Part shown: piece after piece, positions 8,844 to 17,261 of the stretch | How the letters are laid out: each line of letters starts with the position of its first letter | How positions within the stretch are numbered: position 1 is the first letter of the stretch | Source: Oceanibaculum nanhaiense | GTDB lineage: Bacteria > Pseudomonadota > Alphaproteobacteria > Oceanibaculales > Oceanibaculaceae | Assembly (NCBI RefSeq): GCF_002148795.1 | Contig: NZ_MPOB01000001.1 | Span: 124,001-188,000 of the forward strand | DNA length: 64,000 nucleotides | Direction of reading: 5' to 3' | Translations under genes and position numbers: made by a program | The notes under the pieces: model-generated | What the model was told of the DNA's origin: nothing | What the model saw: only the letters and a program-made list of their open reading frames with translations | Databases searched by the model: none

Positions 8844-10064
8844 GTGAGCGACCAGGTTCCCAACAGCCCCGTGAACAGCACGGACATCGCCATCGTCGGC
8901 GGCGGCGTCATCGGCAGCGCCATCGCCTATTTCCTGGCCAGCGATCCCGGCTTTTCCGACCGGGTCACGGTGATCGAGCGCGACCCGACCTACGCCCGCG
9001 CCTCCACGCCCTTGTCGGCCGGCGGCATCCGCCAGCAATTCTCCACCCCGGAGAACATCGCCATCGGCCAGTTCGGTGCGGCTTTCCTGAAGCGCGTACC
9101 CGATCTGCTGGAGGTCGAGGGCGAGCGCCCCGACATCCATTTCGTCGAGGGCGGCTATCTGTTCCTGGCCAGCGAGGCCGGCCGCGCCATCCTGGAGCGG
9201 AACCACGCCACCCAGCGCGCCCAGGGCGTCGATGGCACGGTGCTGCTGGAACCGGACGAGCTGGCCCGCCGCTTCCCCTGGCTCAGCCTCGACGGCCTCG
9301 CCCTCGGCTGCCTCGGCGTGCGCGACGAGGGCTGGTTCGACCCCTTCACCCTGTTGCAGGCCTTCAAGCGCAAGGCGCGGTCACTGGGCGTCACCTATCT
9401 GAAGGACGAGGTGGTCGGCATCGAGCGGGATTCTGGGCGGGAAGGGGGGCGCATTACCGCCGTCACCCTGCGCGAGGGAGGTCGTCTCGCTTGCGGAACG
9501 ATGGTGAACGCGGCCGGTGCGCAAGCCGGCCGGCTTGCGGCGCTGGCCGGAATCGCCCTGCCAGTCGCGCCCCGGAAGCGCTTCGTCTATGTGTTCGACT
9601 GCCGCACACCCATCGCGCCACTGGCGCCACTGACCATCGATCCGTCCGGGGTGTATTTCCGGCCCGAGGGCAAGGGCTTCATCGGCGGCGTCTCGCCGCC
9701 CGAGGACCGCGACCCGGATTCCGACGATCTGGAGGTTGAGTACGATCTGTTCGAGGAGGTCGTCTGGCCGGCGCTGGCGGCGCGCGTGCCGGCCTTCGAG
9801 GCGATCAAGCTGACCGGCGCCTGGGCCGGGCATTACGATTACAATATCGTCGATCAGAACGGCATCGTCGGCCGCCATCCGGAGATCGCCAACCTGATCT
9901 TCGCCAACGGCTTCTCCGGCCACGGGCTGCAGCAGAGCCCAGCGGTCGGCCGTGCCGTCGCCGAACTGATCCTGCAGGGCGGCTATCGCAGCATCGACCT
10001 GACCCGCTTCGGCTATGAGCGCTTCGCCCGCGACGAACCGATCCTGGAGCTGAACGTCGTCTAG
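8844..10064 (+). CDS. FAD-dependent oxidoreductase, FOXRED1-like (DAO fold)
   Basis: 406 residues from GTG 8844, chosen because AGGAAAG at 8828-8834 lies about 10 nt upstream; GTG 8871 is an alternative. The Rossmann motif IAIVGGGVIGSAIAYF (Gly19-x-Gly21-x-x-Gly24) binds FAD. The rest follows the D-amino-acid-oxidase/sarcosine-oxidase-beta fold, ending with GHGLQQSPAVGRAVAELI. The segment GGIRQQFSTPENI closely resembles human FOXRED1, a complex I assembly factor, rather than a catabolic amine oxidase. No catabolic partners are adjacent. The DAO family is secure. A FOXRED1-type role is inference from that motif. Confidence 0.8.
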   Translation: MSDQVPNSPVNSTDIAIVGGGVIGSAIAYFLASDPGFSDRVTVIERDPTYARASTPLSAGGIRQQFSTPENIAIGQFGAAFLKRVPDLLEVEGERPDIHFVEGGYLFLASEAGRAILERNHATQRAQGVDGTVLLEPDELARRFPWLSLDGLALGCLGVRDEGWFDPFTLLQAFKRKARSLGVTYLKDEVVGIERDSGREGGRITAVTLREGGRLACGTMVNAAGAQAGRLAALAGIALPVAPRKRFVYVFDCRTPIAPLAPLTIDPSGVYFRPEGKGFIGGVSPPEDRDPDSDDLEVEYDLFEEVVWPALAARVPAFEAIKLTGAWAGHYDYNIVDQNGIVGRHPEIANLIFANGFSGHGLQQSPAVGRAVAELILQGGYRSIDLTRFGYERFARDEPILELNVV

Positions 10065-10072
10065 TTAATCCG

Positions 10073-11488
10073 TCAATTTATAAGCGGCTGGAAGCTCTGC
10101 GGCGCCGGATCGATGACGCGACGCTGGCCATCGCCGATTTCATAGACCGCGAGACCGCGCTCGTTCAGCCCGTCGGGCTTGAGCCGGAAAATGCCGTTCA
10201 CCCCGGCAAAGCCCTCCGGCGAGGTCAGCGTCTCCAGGCTGAAATCCGGCTGGTCACGGTCGCGCGCCAGCAGCGCCACCAGCGCCGTGGCATCGTAGGC
10301 AAGGCCGGCCACCAGCGGCGGGCGGGCGCCGAAAGCCTGCTGATAGCGGTTCTCGAAGGTCGCCCGCATATCGGCCGCGGGAGCGGCGTACCAGCCGCCG
10401 CCCAGTGTCGGCTCGCCGGCGATGGAGGCATCGTCCCACAAGGTGGTGCCCAGCATCCGGACCTTGCGGTTATCGACATCGAAATAGGCCAGCATCGGGG
10501 CCAGGCTGCGCAGCCGCTGGCCGGCATCGGGCAGCAGCACGGCCTGATAGGGCAGTTCCTCCACCGTTTCCATGCGTTCCAGCCGCGCCAGCGCACGCCT
10601 GGAGGCCTCGTCATCGCGCCCGGCGAGCCTTGCCTTATCCGATGCCAGCGCGCGCTTGCGCTGGTCGTAATCGGCGAACTGGCGGGCGATCTGGGTGAAA
10701 TCCCCAGTGCCGGGATTGTACAGCGTGGCGCGTACGGTCGTCGCCCCGGCTTCCTGCGTCGTCTCCTGCAGGGCACGCGTGACCGAACGGCCATAAGGCG
10801 TGTCGGGGGCCAGCGCGGCATAGCGCACAATGCCCTGCGCGGTAGCGTAGCGCACCACCCGCGCCACCTGGTCGCGCGGCAGGAAGCCCAGCACGAACAC
10901 GCCCTGGTCGGCGACCGCCTCGTCATTCGAGAAGCTGAGAACCGGCACGCCGGCCTGATGCGCGTAGGGGGCGACGGCGGTCGTCGCCGCGGCGAACAGC
11001 GGCCCCAGGATGATCTCGGCGCCGTCGGCCAGCGCCTGCTGCGCCACCGCGCCAGCCTCCATGGGGTCGGCGCCGGTATCGTAGGGGCGCAGCTGGAAAT
11101 CGGCATCCGCCACGTCGAACAAGGCAAGCTGGGCCGCGTTCAGCAGCGCCTGGCCGATGCGCGCCTCCGGGCCGCTCAACGGCAGCAGAATGGCGATCCT
11201 GACCTGGCCGCCGGGCGCGCGGACCGACGGCGGAATCAGCGATGGCGCGGCCGGCACGGTGGAGAGCGGCCCCTGAGTGGCCGGCGGCGGCGTTGCCGGC
11301 GCCGATGGTGCCGGCGTGGCCAGCGCCGGCCCGCTGGCTGAATCGCCGAATATATCGCTGCCAAGGCCCCGCGAGCCGCCGCAGCCGGCCAGCAGCGGCA
11401 CCGCCAGAACACACACCAGGGCGATCGCCGCATAGGCGGAACGCTTTTGCGGCACGCCGCGACGCTTTAGCGTAGAAAGGCCAGACAC
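10073..11488 (-). CDS. LpoA-like penicillin-binding protein activator, lipoprotein
   Basis: 471 residues from GTG 11488, chosen because GGAG lies 6 nt upstream; the upstream TTG at 11500 would put that Shine-Dalgarno inside the gene. A type II signal peptide ends with PLLAG|C, so the mature protein is lipidated. The rest is a periplasmic-binding-protein type 1 fold: VRIAILLPLSGPEARIGQAL, then IILGPLFAAATTAVAPYA and VPVLSFSNDEAVA. This is the C-terminal domain of E. coli LpoA (YraM), which activates PBP1A; the N-terminal TPR domain of E. coli LpoA is absent, as usual in alphaproteobacteria. It is divergent from rsmI by 30 bp, and yraN follows, matching the yraLMN grouping. Confidence 0.85.
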   Translation of the reverse strand: MSGLSTLKRRGVPQKRSAYAAIALVCVLAVPLLAGCGGSRGLGSDIFGDSASGPALATPAPSAPATPPPATQGPLSTVPAAPSLIPPSVRAPGGQVRIAILLPLSGPEARIGQALLNAAQLALFDVADADFQLRPYDTGADPMEAGAVAQQALADGAEIILGPLFAAATTAVAPYAHQAGVPVLSFSNDEAVADQGVFVLGFLPRDQVARVVRYATAQGIVRYAALAPDTPYGRSVTRALQETTQEAGATTVRATLYNPGTGDFTQIARQFADYDQRKRALASDKARLAGRDDEASRRALARLERMETVEELPYQAVLLPDAGQRLRSLAPMLAYFDVDNRKVRMLGTTLWDDASIAGEPTLGGGWYAAPAADMRATFENRYQQAFGARPPLVAGLAYDATALVALLARDRDQPDFSLETLTSPEGFAGVNGIFRLKPDGLNERGLAVYEIGDGQRRVIDPAPQSFQPLIN

Positions 11489-11518
11489 CTGTTTCTCCAA
11501 GCTGCCATCGGTAAACCC

Positions 11519-12466
11519 ATGTCGCGCTCCGTGATCGACCGCAAACCGCCCAGCCAGAGGCCGGCTGCCCCTACACTAGGTGATCGCCCTAAACCGGGTG
11601 ACCGGAAGCCGGTCACGGCGCTGACGCCGGCACTCTACATCGTCGCCACGCCGATCGGAAACCTGGGCGATCTTACCATGCGTGCCCGCGACATTCTCGC
11701 TGCCGCCGATCTGGTGGCCTGCGAGGATACAAGAATCACCGGCAAATTACTGACCGCCTTCGGCCTGAAGCGTCCACTCATTGCCTATAACGACCATAAT
11801 GCCGATAAGGTTCGCCCGACCCTGCTGGACGCGCTGCGTCAGGGTAAGGCGGTGGCGCTGGTCAGCGATGCCGGCACGCCGCTGGTGTCGGACCCGGGCT
11901 ACAAGCTGGTGCGCGACGTGGCGGCGGCCGGGCTGGCGGTCACCGCAGCCCCTGGCCCCTCGGCGCTGCTGACGGCGCTGGTGCTGGCCGGACTGCCAAC
12001 CGACCGGTTCCTGTTCGCCGGTTTCCTGCCGCCCAAATCCGGCGCGCGGCGCACCGCGCTGGGCGAACTGGCCGCGGTACCGGCGACGCTGGTCTTCTAC
12101 GAATCCGGGCCGCGCCTCGCCGCCAGCCTTGCCGATATGGCGGCCGTGCTGGGCGACCGTCCCGCCGCCGTGGCGCGCGAGCTGACCAAACTGTTCGAGG
12201 AGGTGCGCCGCAATCCGCTCTCGGCATTGGCGGCGCATTATGCCGAGGCCGGGCCGCCGAAGGGCGAGATCGTCGTCGTGGTCGGCGCACCGGCAGCGCA
12301 AGCGGCCAGTGCCGACACGCTGGATGCGGCCCTGCGCCGGGCGCTCGCGGACAACAGCACACGCGACGCCGCCGCCCTGGTGGCCGGGGAGACCGGTCTG
12401 CCGCGCAAGCAGGTCTATGCCCGCGCGCTGGAGCTGGCCCGGGAGCAAACCCGGGAGCAAAAATGA
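11519..12466 (+). CDS. rsmI: 16S rRNA (cytidine(1402)-2'-O)-methyltransferase
   Basis: 315 residues. RsmI methylates the 2'-OH of C1402 in 16S rRNA with S-adenosylmethionine and fine-tunes decoding. The tetrapyrrole-methylase fold is clear: LYIVATPIGNLGDLTMRARD near residue 40, CEDTRITGKLL, VSDAGTPLVSDPGYKLV and AAPGPSALLTALVLAGLP. The first ~35 residues are a low-complexity extension, so translation might begin later, but no better start has a ribosome site. The stop overlaps the yraN start by 4 bp, so the two are translationally coupled. Confidence 0.95.
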   Translation: MSRSVIDRKPPSQRPAAPTLGDRPKPGDRKPVTALTPALYIVATPIGNLGDLTMRARDILAAADLVACEDTRITGKLLTAFGLKRPLIAYNDHNADKVRPTLLDALRQGKAVALVSDAGTPLVSDPGYKLVRDVAAAGLAVTAAPGPSALLTALVLAGLPTDRFLFAGFLPPKSGARRTALGELAAVPATLVFYESGPRLAASLADMAAVLGDRPAAVARELTKLFEEVRRNPLSALAAHYAEAGPPKGEIVVVVGAPAAQAASADTLDAALRRALADNSTRDAAALVAGETGLPRKQVYARALELAREQTREQK

Positions 12467-12840
12467 AGCGCCGCAGCCGGCAGGAACGGCAGCGGGCGCG
12501 CCGGCGGGGCATCGCGGCGGAGACGCTGTGCCTGTGGCTGCTGCGGCTGAAGGGCTACCGCATCCTGGCGCGCGACCTGCGCACCCCGGTCGGCGAGATC
12601 GATATCGTTGCCCGGCGCGGGCGCACGCTGGTCGCGGTCGAGGTGAAGCGGCGCGGCCGGCTGGAGGATGCCGCCGAGGCCATTGGCCGGGACCAGCGCC
12701 GCCGCATCCTGCGCGCGCTCGGCTGGTTCGCCCAGCGCCAGCCGGATGGGGACCGGCTTTCCCTGCGATTCGACGCCATGCTGCTGGATGGCGGCCTGCT
12801 GCCCCGCCATATCCGTGACGCCTGGCGGGAAGGTGTCTAG
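12463..12840 (+). CDS. yraN: YraN family protein (UPF0102), endonuclease-like fold
   Basis: 125 residues. GEIDIVARRGRTLVAVEVKRR (residues ~43-63) has the D-x(n)-E-x-K pattern of restriction-endonuclease-like folds, here Asp46, Glu60 and Lys62. The very basic N-terminus (RRSRQERQRARRRG) fits nucleic-acid binding. The biological role is not established. It follows rsmI with a 4-bp overlap, the usual arrangement across proteobacteria. Confidence 0.92.
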   Translation: MKRRSRQERQRARRRGIAAETLCLWLLRLKGYRILARDLRTPVGEIDIVARRGRTLVAVEVKRRGRLEDAAEAIGRDQRRRILRALGWFAQRQPDGDRLSLRFDAMLLDGGLLPRHIRDAWREGV

Positions 12841-12946
12841 CCGCCGCAATCTTACGGGCTGCATGACGGCCCTTTTTCTGCGACATTTCAGAGGCACAGT
12901 ACCGCTCATCTTCGCCTCACGCGCCGATTCGGGAACCACAGACTCC

Positions 12947-13693
12947 ATGATCCGCTCTCGTTTTCTGCTGCTTTCCATCCTTTTCGCCCTTTCCCTCCCG
13001 GTCCTCGCCGCCTGCACGCCGCTCGGCATCGCGGTAGGCGCCGGTGCGACCGCCGGCGTTGCCGCGCAACAGGAGGGCGGGCTGAACACCGCCGCCAGCG
13101 ACACCGGCATCCGCGCGCAGATCAACCGGCTCTGGTTCGAGAAGGACATCGAGATGATGCGCCGCGTCGGCCTGTCGGTCTCCAATGGCAGGGTGCTGCT
13201 GACCGGCGTGGTGCCAAAGCCGGAAGACCGGGTGGAAGCCGTGCGGCTGGTCTGGCAGGTCCAGGGCGTGCGCGAGGTGATCAACGAAATCCGCGTCGAT
13301 GGCGAGGAAGGCTCGCGCGGCGGCAGCTACGCCACCGATGTGTGGATCAGCACGCAGCTGCGCAGCAAGCTGCTGTTCGACAGCCAGATCAACGCCATCA
13401 ATTACAGCGTCGAGACCATCCACAGCATCGTCTATCTGATGGGCGTGGCGGTCAGCCGCGAGGAGCTGGAACGCGTCATCAACCACGCCCGCAACATCAG
13501 CGGCGTGAACAAGGTCGTGAACCATGTGCTGCTGAAGGGCGATCCGAAGATACGCGCGCCCTCAGGCGCCCCGGAGAGCGGCCCGACACCGAATGCCACC
13601 CCTGCCGCCCCATCGGCGGACAGTCCGGTCACGCCCATCGAACCCGCGCCCTCCTCGCAATCGGCGCCGATACAGCGCGTGCCGTTGCAATAA
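12947..13693 (+). CDS. Two-BON-domain lipoprotein, DolP/YraP-like
   Basis: 248 residues from ATG 12947, the start that gives a clean lipoprotein signal (FALSLPVLAAC, Cys near residue 19). Two BON domains follow: about residues 50-115 (RAQINRLWFEKDIEMM to VINEIRVDG) and 125-190 (WISTQLRSKLLFDSQI to VNKVVNHVLL). The last ~55 residues are Pro/Ser/Ala-rich and probably disordered. E. coli DolP (YraP), an outer-membrane lipoprotein that supports envelope integrity and the BAM complex, has the same layout and sits in the same rsmI-lpoA-yraN neighbourhood. The DolP assignment combines domain content and context; diaA is missing here. Confidence 0.83.
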   Translation: MIRSRFLLLSILFALSLPVLAACTPLGIAVGAGATAGVAAQQEGGLNTAASDTGIRAQINRLWFEKDIEMMRRVGLSVSNGRVLLTGVVPKPEDRVEAVRLVWQVQGVREVINEIRVDGEEGSRGGSYATDVWISTQLRSKLLFDSQINAINYSVETIHSIVYLMGVAVSREELERVINHARNISGVNKVVNHVLLKGDPKIRAPSGAPESGPTPNATPAAPSADSPVTPIEPAPSSQSAPIQRVPLQ

Positions 13694-13696
13694 CAG

Positions 13697-14542
13697 ATGG
13701 AGAGCGGCACGGAAGCGAATGCCATCCTTGCCGGCCTTGCCACCTGCGGCGCGGCACCGTTCGATATTGCCGGGGCCGGCCTGGCGCTGGCCAGCTTCGA
13801 CCGGCCGGGCGTCAGCTTTTCCTGGTACCGCCGGCATCTGTCGGAACTGGGCGAAGCCCTGACGGAGACACTGGCCGACACCGCCCCCGGCCAGGATCGC
13901 GACATCGCCGGCTGCGCCGGGGCGCTGAGCGACGTGATGGCCGGGCGCTTCGGCTATCAGGGCGACGAGCTGACCTATGACGACATGCAGAACGCCAATC
14001 TGATGCGCGTGATCGAGCGCCGGCGCGGCCTGCCGGTGGCGCTGGGCATCCTCTATATCCACACCGCCCGCAGCCAGGGCTGGCAGGCCGAGGGGCTTAA
14101 CTTCCCCGGCCATTTTCTGATCCGCCTGCAGGCTGCCGGCGGCCGCGCCATCCTCGACCCGTTCCATGGCGGTCGGGCGCTGGAGGCGGTCGATCTGCGC
14201 CAGCTGCTGACCGCCATCGCCGGCCAGGACGCGACCCTGCTGCCGGACTATTACGAGCCGGTACCGGACCGCGATATTCTGTTACGGCTGCAAAACAATA
14301 TTCTGCTGCGGGCGGTCCGGCAGGGCGAGTTCGAGCGCGCGCTGTCGGTCATCGGCCGCATGCTGCTGTTTGCCCCGGACCATGTGCCGCTGTGGCGCGA
14401 ATCGGCGCTGATCAATGCCCGGCTGGAACGCATGGGTGCCGCCATCGAGGCGCTGGAGCGCTTCGTCGAACTGGCACCGTCCAGCACGGAGCGGCACGAG
14501 GCGGCGGCGCTGCTGCAGGCCTGGCGCGGTCGTCTGAATTAA
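13697..14542 (+). CDS. SirB1-type transglutaminase-like protein with TPR tail
   Basis: 281 residues; ATG is 3 nt after the preceding stop, so it is co-transcribed with the BON lipoprotein. The N-terminal SirB1 domain (transglutaminase-like) includes SDVMAGRFGYQGDELTYDD, NLMRVIERRRGLPVALGILY and GLNFPGHFLIRL. The C-terminal ~90 residues look like TPR helices (NNILLRAVRQGEFERALSVI, FAPDHVPLWRESALINAR). E. coli SirB1/YchA-type proteins have this layout but no firm function. In this family the papain-like Cys is not conserved, and I see no candidate nucleophile near the expected place. Confidence 0.82.
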   Translation: MESGTEANAILAGLATCGAAPFDIAGAGLALASFDRPGVSFSWYRRHLSELGEALTETLADTAPGQDRDIAGCAGALSDVMAGRFGYQGDELTYDDMQNANLMRVIERRRGLPVALGILYIHTARSQGWQAEGLNFPGHFLIRLQAAGGRAILDPFHGGRALEAVDLRQLLTAIAGQDATLLPDYYEPVPDRDILLRLQNNILLRAVRQGEFERALSVIGRMLLFAPDHVPLWRESALINARLERMGAAIEALERFVELAPSSTERHEAAALLQAWRGRLN

Positions 14543-14571
14543 ACCAACAACTAAGCCGGCAACTAACCCGA

Positions 14572-14599
14572 TTGGGTTGCTTGGTAAGAGGCTCTATAG
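14572..14599 (+). promoter_or_regulatory. Candidate sigma-70 promoter of gshB
   Basis: TTGGGT at 14572-14577 and TATAGT at 14594-14599, separated by 16 bp, lie 40 bp before the gshB start in a 96-bp gap. The -10 is close to consensus; the -35 matches three of six positions. No operator symmetry is visible apart from a CAACTAA repeat just upstream. Confidence 0.4.
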
Positions 14600-14638
14600 T
14601 GCCGGCAAAACCATTCCTCTTTGGGAGTTATGCCGGCC

Positions 14639-15604
14639 ATGAGCCTTGCCGTCGCCATCCAGATGGACCCGATCGAGCCGATCAATATCGACGCCGACAG
14701 CACCTTCGTGCTGGCGCTGGAAGCCCAGCGCCGCGGTCACGCGCTGTTCCACTACACGCCGCAGGATCTGTCGCTGAAGGGCAACCGCGCCATCGCCCGC
14801 GCAAGATCACTGACCGTCCGGCGCGAGAAGGGCAACCACGCCAGCATGGGTGCGCCTGAGAGCATCGACCTCGCCACCATGGATGTCGTGCTGCTGCGCC
14901 AGGACCCGCCCTTCGACATGAGCTACATCACCACCACGCATATCCTGGAGCATGTGCATCCGGGCACGCTGGTGGTGAATGACCCGGTCCATGTGCGCAA
15001 CGCGCCGGAAAAGCTGTTCGTCACCCATTTCCCGGATCTGATGCCGCCGACGCTGATCACCACCGACCGCGCGGAAATTCTCGCCTTCCGGGCCGAGCAC
15101 AAGGACATCATCGTGAAGCCGCTGTTCGGCAATGGCGGTTCCGGCGTGTTCCACATCAAGCCGGATGACGAGAATCTCTCGGCCTTGCTGGAGACCTTCA
15201 CCCAGCTCTACCGCGAGCCGATCATCGTGCAGCGCTATCTGCCGGAAATCCGCCAGGGCGACAAGCGCATCATCCTGATCGACGGCAAGGCGGCGGGCGC
15301 CATCAACCGCATCCCGGCCGATGGCGAGGCGCGCGCCAACATGCATGCCGGCGGCAAGGCGATCGCCAGCCAGCTGACCCGCCGCGAGCAGGATATCTGC
15401 GACGCCATCGGCCCGGCCCTGCGCGAGCGCGGGCTGCTGTTCGTCGGCATCGACGTGATCGGCGATTACCTGACCGAGATCAACGTCACCTCGCCGACCG
15501 GCCTGCAGGAAATCGACCGTTTCGACGGTGTCAGCCTGGCGGCGCAGATCTGGGACGCCATCGAGGGCAAGCTGACCAGCCGCACCGGGGTTGCGTCGGC
15601 ATAG
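14639..15604 (+). CDS. gshB: Glutathione synthetase
   Basis: 321 residues from ATG 14639. The in-frame ATG at 14630 is only 2 nt from GGGAG (14623-14627), while 14639 has 11 nt, and the family starts at this point ([20 protein letters not shown]). It joins gamma-glutamylcysteine and glycine with ATP, the second step of glutathione synthesis. An N-terminal domain ([20 protein letters not shown]) is followed by ATP-grasp: [33 protein letters not shown] and [19 protein letters not shown]. Length and motifs match E. coli GshB. Confidence 0.97.
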   Translation: MSLAVAIQMDPIEPINIDADSTFVLALEAQRRGHALFHYTPQDLSLKGNRAIARARSLTVRREKGNHASMGAPESIDLATMDVVLLRQDPPFDMSYITTTHILEHVHPGTLVVNDPVHVRNAPEKLFVTHFPDLMPPTLITTDRAEILAFRAEHKDIIVKPLFGNGGSGVFHIKPDDENLSALLETFTQLYREPIIVQRYLPEIRQGDKRIILIDGKAAGAINRIPADGEARANMHAGGKAIASQLTRREQDICDAIGPALRERGLLFVGIDVIGDYLTEINVTSPTGLQEIDRFDGVSLAAQIWDAIEGKLTSRTGVASA

Positions 15605-15628
15605 AAGCTGGTTTCCAGCCGTATATAA

Positions 15629-15658
15629 AATCCCTCTCCCCTTCCGGGGCGAGGGATT
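15629..15658. terminator. Strong hairpin after gshB (terminator or dispersed repeat)
   Basis: AATCCCTC-T-CCCC and GGGG-C-GAGGGATT pair around a TTCC loop, 13 positions with one T/C mismatch, starting 25 bp after the gshB stop. Only a weak TCTTG follows rather than a T-run, so it may be a factor-assisted terminator or a copy of a REP-like intergenic palindrome. No other copy is visible in this window. Confidence 0.5.
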
Positions 15659-15735
15659 CTTGAGTCCCCACAAACTTTCCGCTGGCCCGAACTCCCTGCG
15701 CCCCATACCATCGCAGGTAGCAGCGGGGAGGACGG

Positions 15736-17244
15736 ATGGTCGCGCGGGTCAACACGGTCGCGTTCCAGGGCATCGAGGTGCTGCCGGTCGATGTCCAGGT
15801 GCAGATGGCGGCCGGCCTTCCCGCCTTCACCATCGTCGGCCTGCCGGACAAGGCGGTCGGCGAAAGCCGGGAGCGGGTGCGCGCCGCCCTTGGCGCCATG
15901 GGGCTGGCATTGCCGCCCAAGCGCATCACGGTGAACCTCGCCCCCGCCGACCTGCTGAAGGAAGGCAGCCATTTCGACCTGCCGATCGCGGTCGGGCTGC
16001 TGGTCGCCATGGGCGTGCTGCCGGGTGAGGAGATATCCGGTTATACCGTGCTGGGCGAGCTGGGACTGGACGGCTCCATAACATCCGTCGCCGGGGTGCT
16101 GCCTGCCGCCATCGGCGCCAGCGCCGCGGATCGCGGGCTGATCTGCCCGGCGGCCTGCGGCGGCGAGGCGGCCTGGGCCGGGCGCATCGAGATATTGGCG
16201 GCGCCGACGCTGCTGTCCCTCATCAATCATTTCAAGGGCACCCAGGTGCTGACCCCGCCCGAGGCGCTGCTGGCCGGGGAGGAAGAACGCTACCCCGATC
16301 TGCGCGACATCAAGGGGCAGGAGACGGCGAAGCGGGCGCTGGAGGTGGCGGCAGCCGGCGGCCACAACCTCCTGATGATCGGGCCGCCCGGCTCCGGCAA
16401 GTCGATGCTGGCGCAGCGCCTGCCGGGGCTTTTGCCGCCGCTCGACCCAGCGGAAGCGCTGGAGGTCAGCATGATCCATTCCATCGCCGGCCATCTGGAA
16501 GGCGGGCGGATGCGCCGGCGGCGGCCGTTCCGCGACCCGCACCATTCCGCCTCGCTGCCGGCGCTGGTCGGCGGCGGCATCCGCGCCAAGCCGGGGGAAA
16601 TCAGCCTCGCCCACAACGGCGTGCTGTTCCTGGACGAACTCCCCGAATTCGCGCGCGGCACCCTCGAATCGCTGCGCCAGCCGTTGGAATCCGGCCGCGC
16701 CGTGGTCGCCCGCGTCAATGCCCATGTCACCTATCCGGCCCGGGTGCAGCTGGTGGCGGCGATGAATCCCTGCCGCTGCGGCCATCTGGACGATCCTGCG
16801 CTGACCTGCGGGCGCGCACCGCGCTGCGCGCTGGACTACCAGTCGAAGATTTCCGGCCCGCTGTTCGACCGCATCGATCTGCATGTCGAGGTGCCGGCGG
16901 TCAGCCCGTCCGACCTCGCCTTGCCCAGCCCGCGCGAGGGATCGGCCGAGGTGGCGGCGCGCATCGCAGCGGCACGGGCGATCCAGCGGACACGCTATAC
17001 CGGCACGGACATAAGGGTGAACGCGCAGGCCGACGGCACACTGCTGGAGGAGGTCGCCACACCCGACGCCGCCGGCAAGGCGCTGCTGGCCGAGGCGGCG
17101 GAGCGCATGAAACTGTCGGCGCGCGGCTATCACCGGGTGATGCGCGTCGCCCGCACGCTGGCCGACCTCGCCGGGGTGGAGCAGGTGGGCCGTATCCAGA
17201 TCGCGGAGGCGCTCAGTTACCGCCGCGTCGCCCCCGGACGATAA
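15736..17244 (+). CDS. comM: ComM/YifB family AAA+ ATPase
   Basis: 502 residues. ComM is a hexameric helicase-like AAA+ protein that promotes branch migration when DNA taken up by transformation is integrated; in non-competent bacteria the YifB role is less clear. An N-terminal Lon-protease-like domain (residues 1-170, GLPDKAVGESRERVRAAL) precedes a Mg-chelatase-type AAA module with Walker A GPPGSGKSMLAQRLPG (~residues 216-231), LFLDELPEF as Walker B, and a C-terminal ARGYHRVMRVARTLADL segment. A cysteine cluster (NPCRCGH through CALDY) matches the family's zinc-finger-like insert. It is convergent with hemW, with a 17-bp gap. Confidence 0.94.
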   Translation: MVARVNTVAFQGIEVLPVDVQVQMAAGLPAFTIVGLPDKAVGESRERVRAALGAMGLALPPKRITVNLAPADLLKEGSHFDLPIAVGLLVAMGVLPGEEISGYTVLGELGLDGSITSVAGVLPAAIGASAADRGLICPAACGGEAAWAGRIEILAAPTLLSLINHFKGTQVLTPPEALLAGEEERYPDLRDIKGQETAKRALEVAAAGGHNLLMIGPPGSGKSMLAQRLPGLLPPLDPAEALEVSMIHSIAGHLEGGRMRRRRPFRDPHHSASLPALVGGGIRAKPGEISLAHNGVLFLDELPEFARGTLESLRQPLESGRAVVARVNAHVTYPARVQLVAAMNPCRCGHLDDPALTCGRAPRCALDYQSKISGPLFDRIDLHVEVPAVSPSDLALPSPREGSAEVAARIAAARAIQRTRYTGTDIRVNAQADGTLLEEVATPDAAGKALLAEAAERMKLSARGYHRVMRVARTLADLAGVEQVGRIQIAEALSYRRVAPGR

Positions 17245-17261
17245 AGGGGGGACGGTAGGGT

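Noticed and set aside
15466-17133. 555-codon minus-strand frame over comM and the gshB end
   Set aside because: Shadow frame of comM; no start context and no motif.
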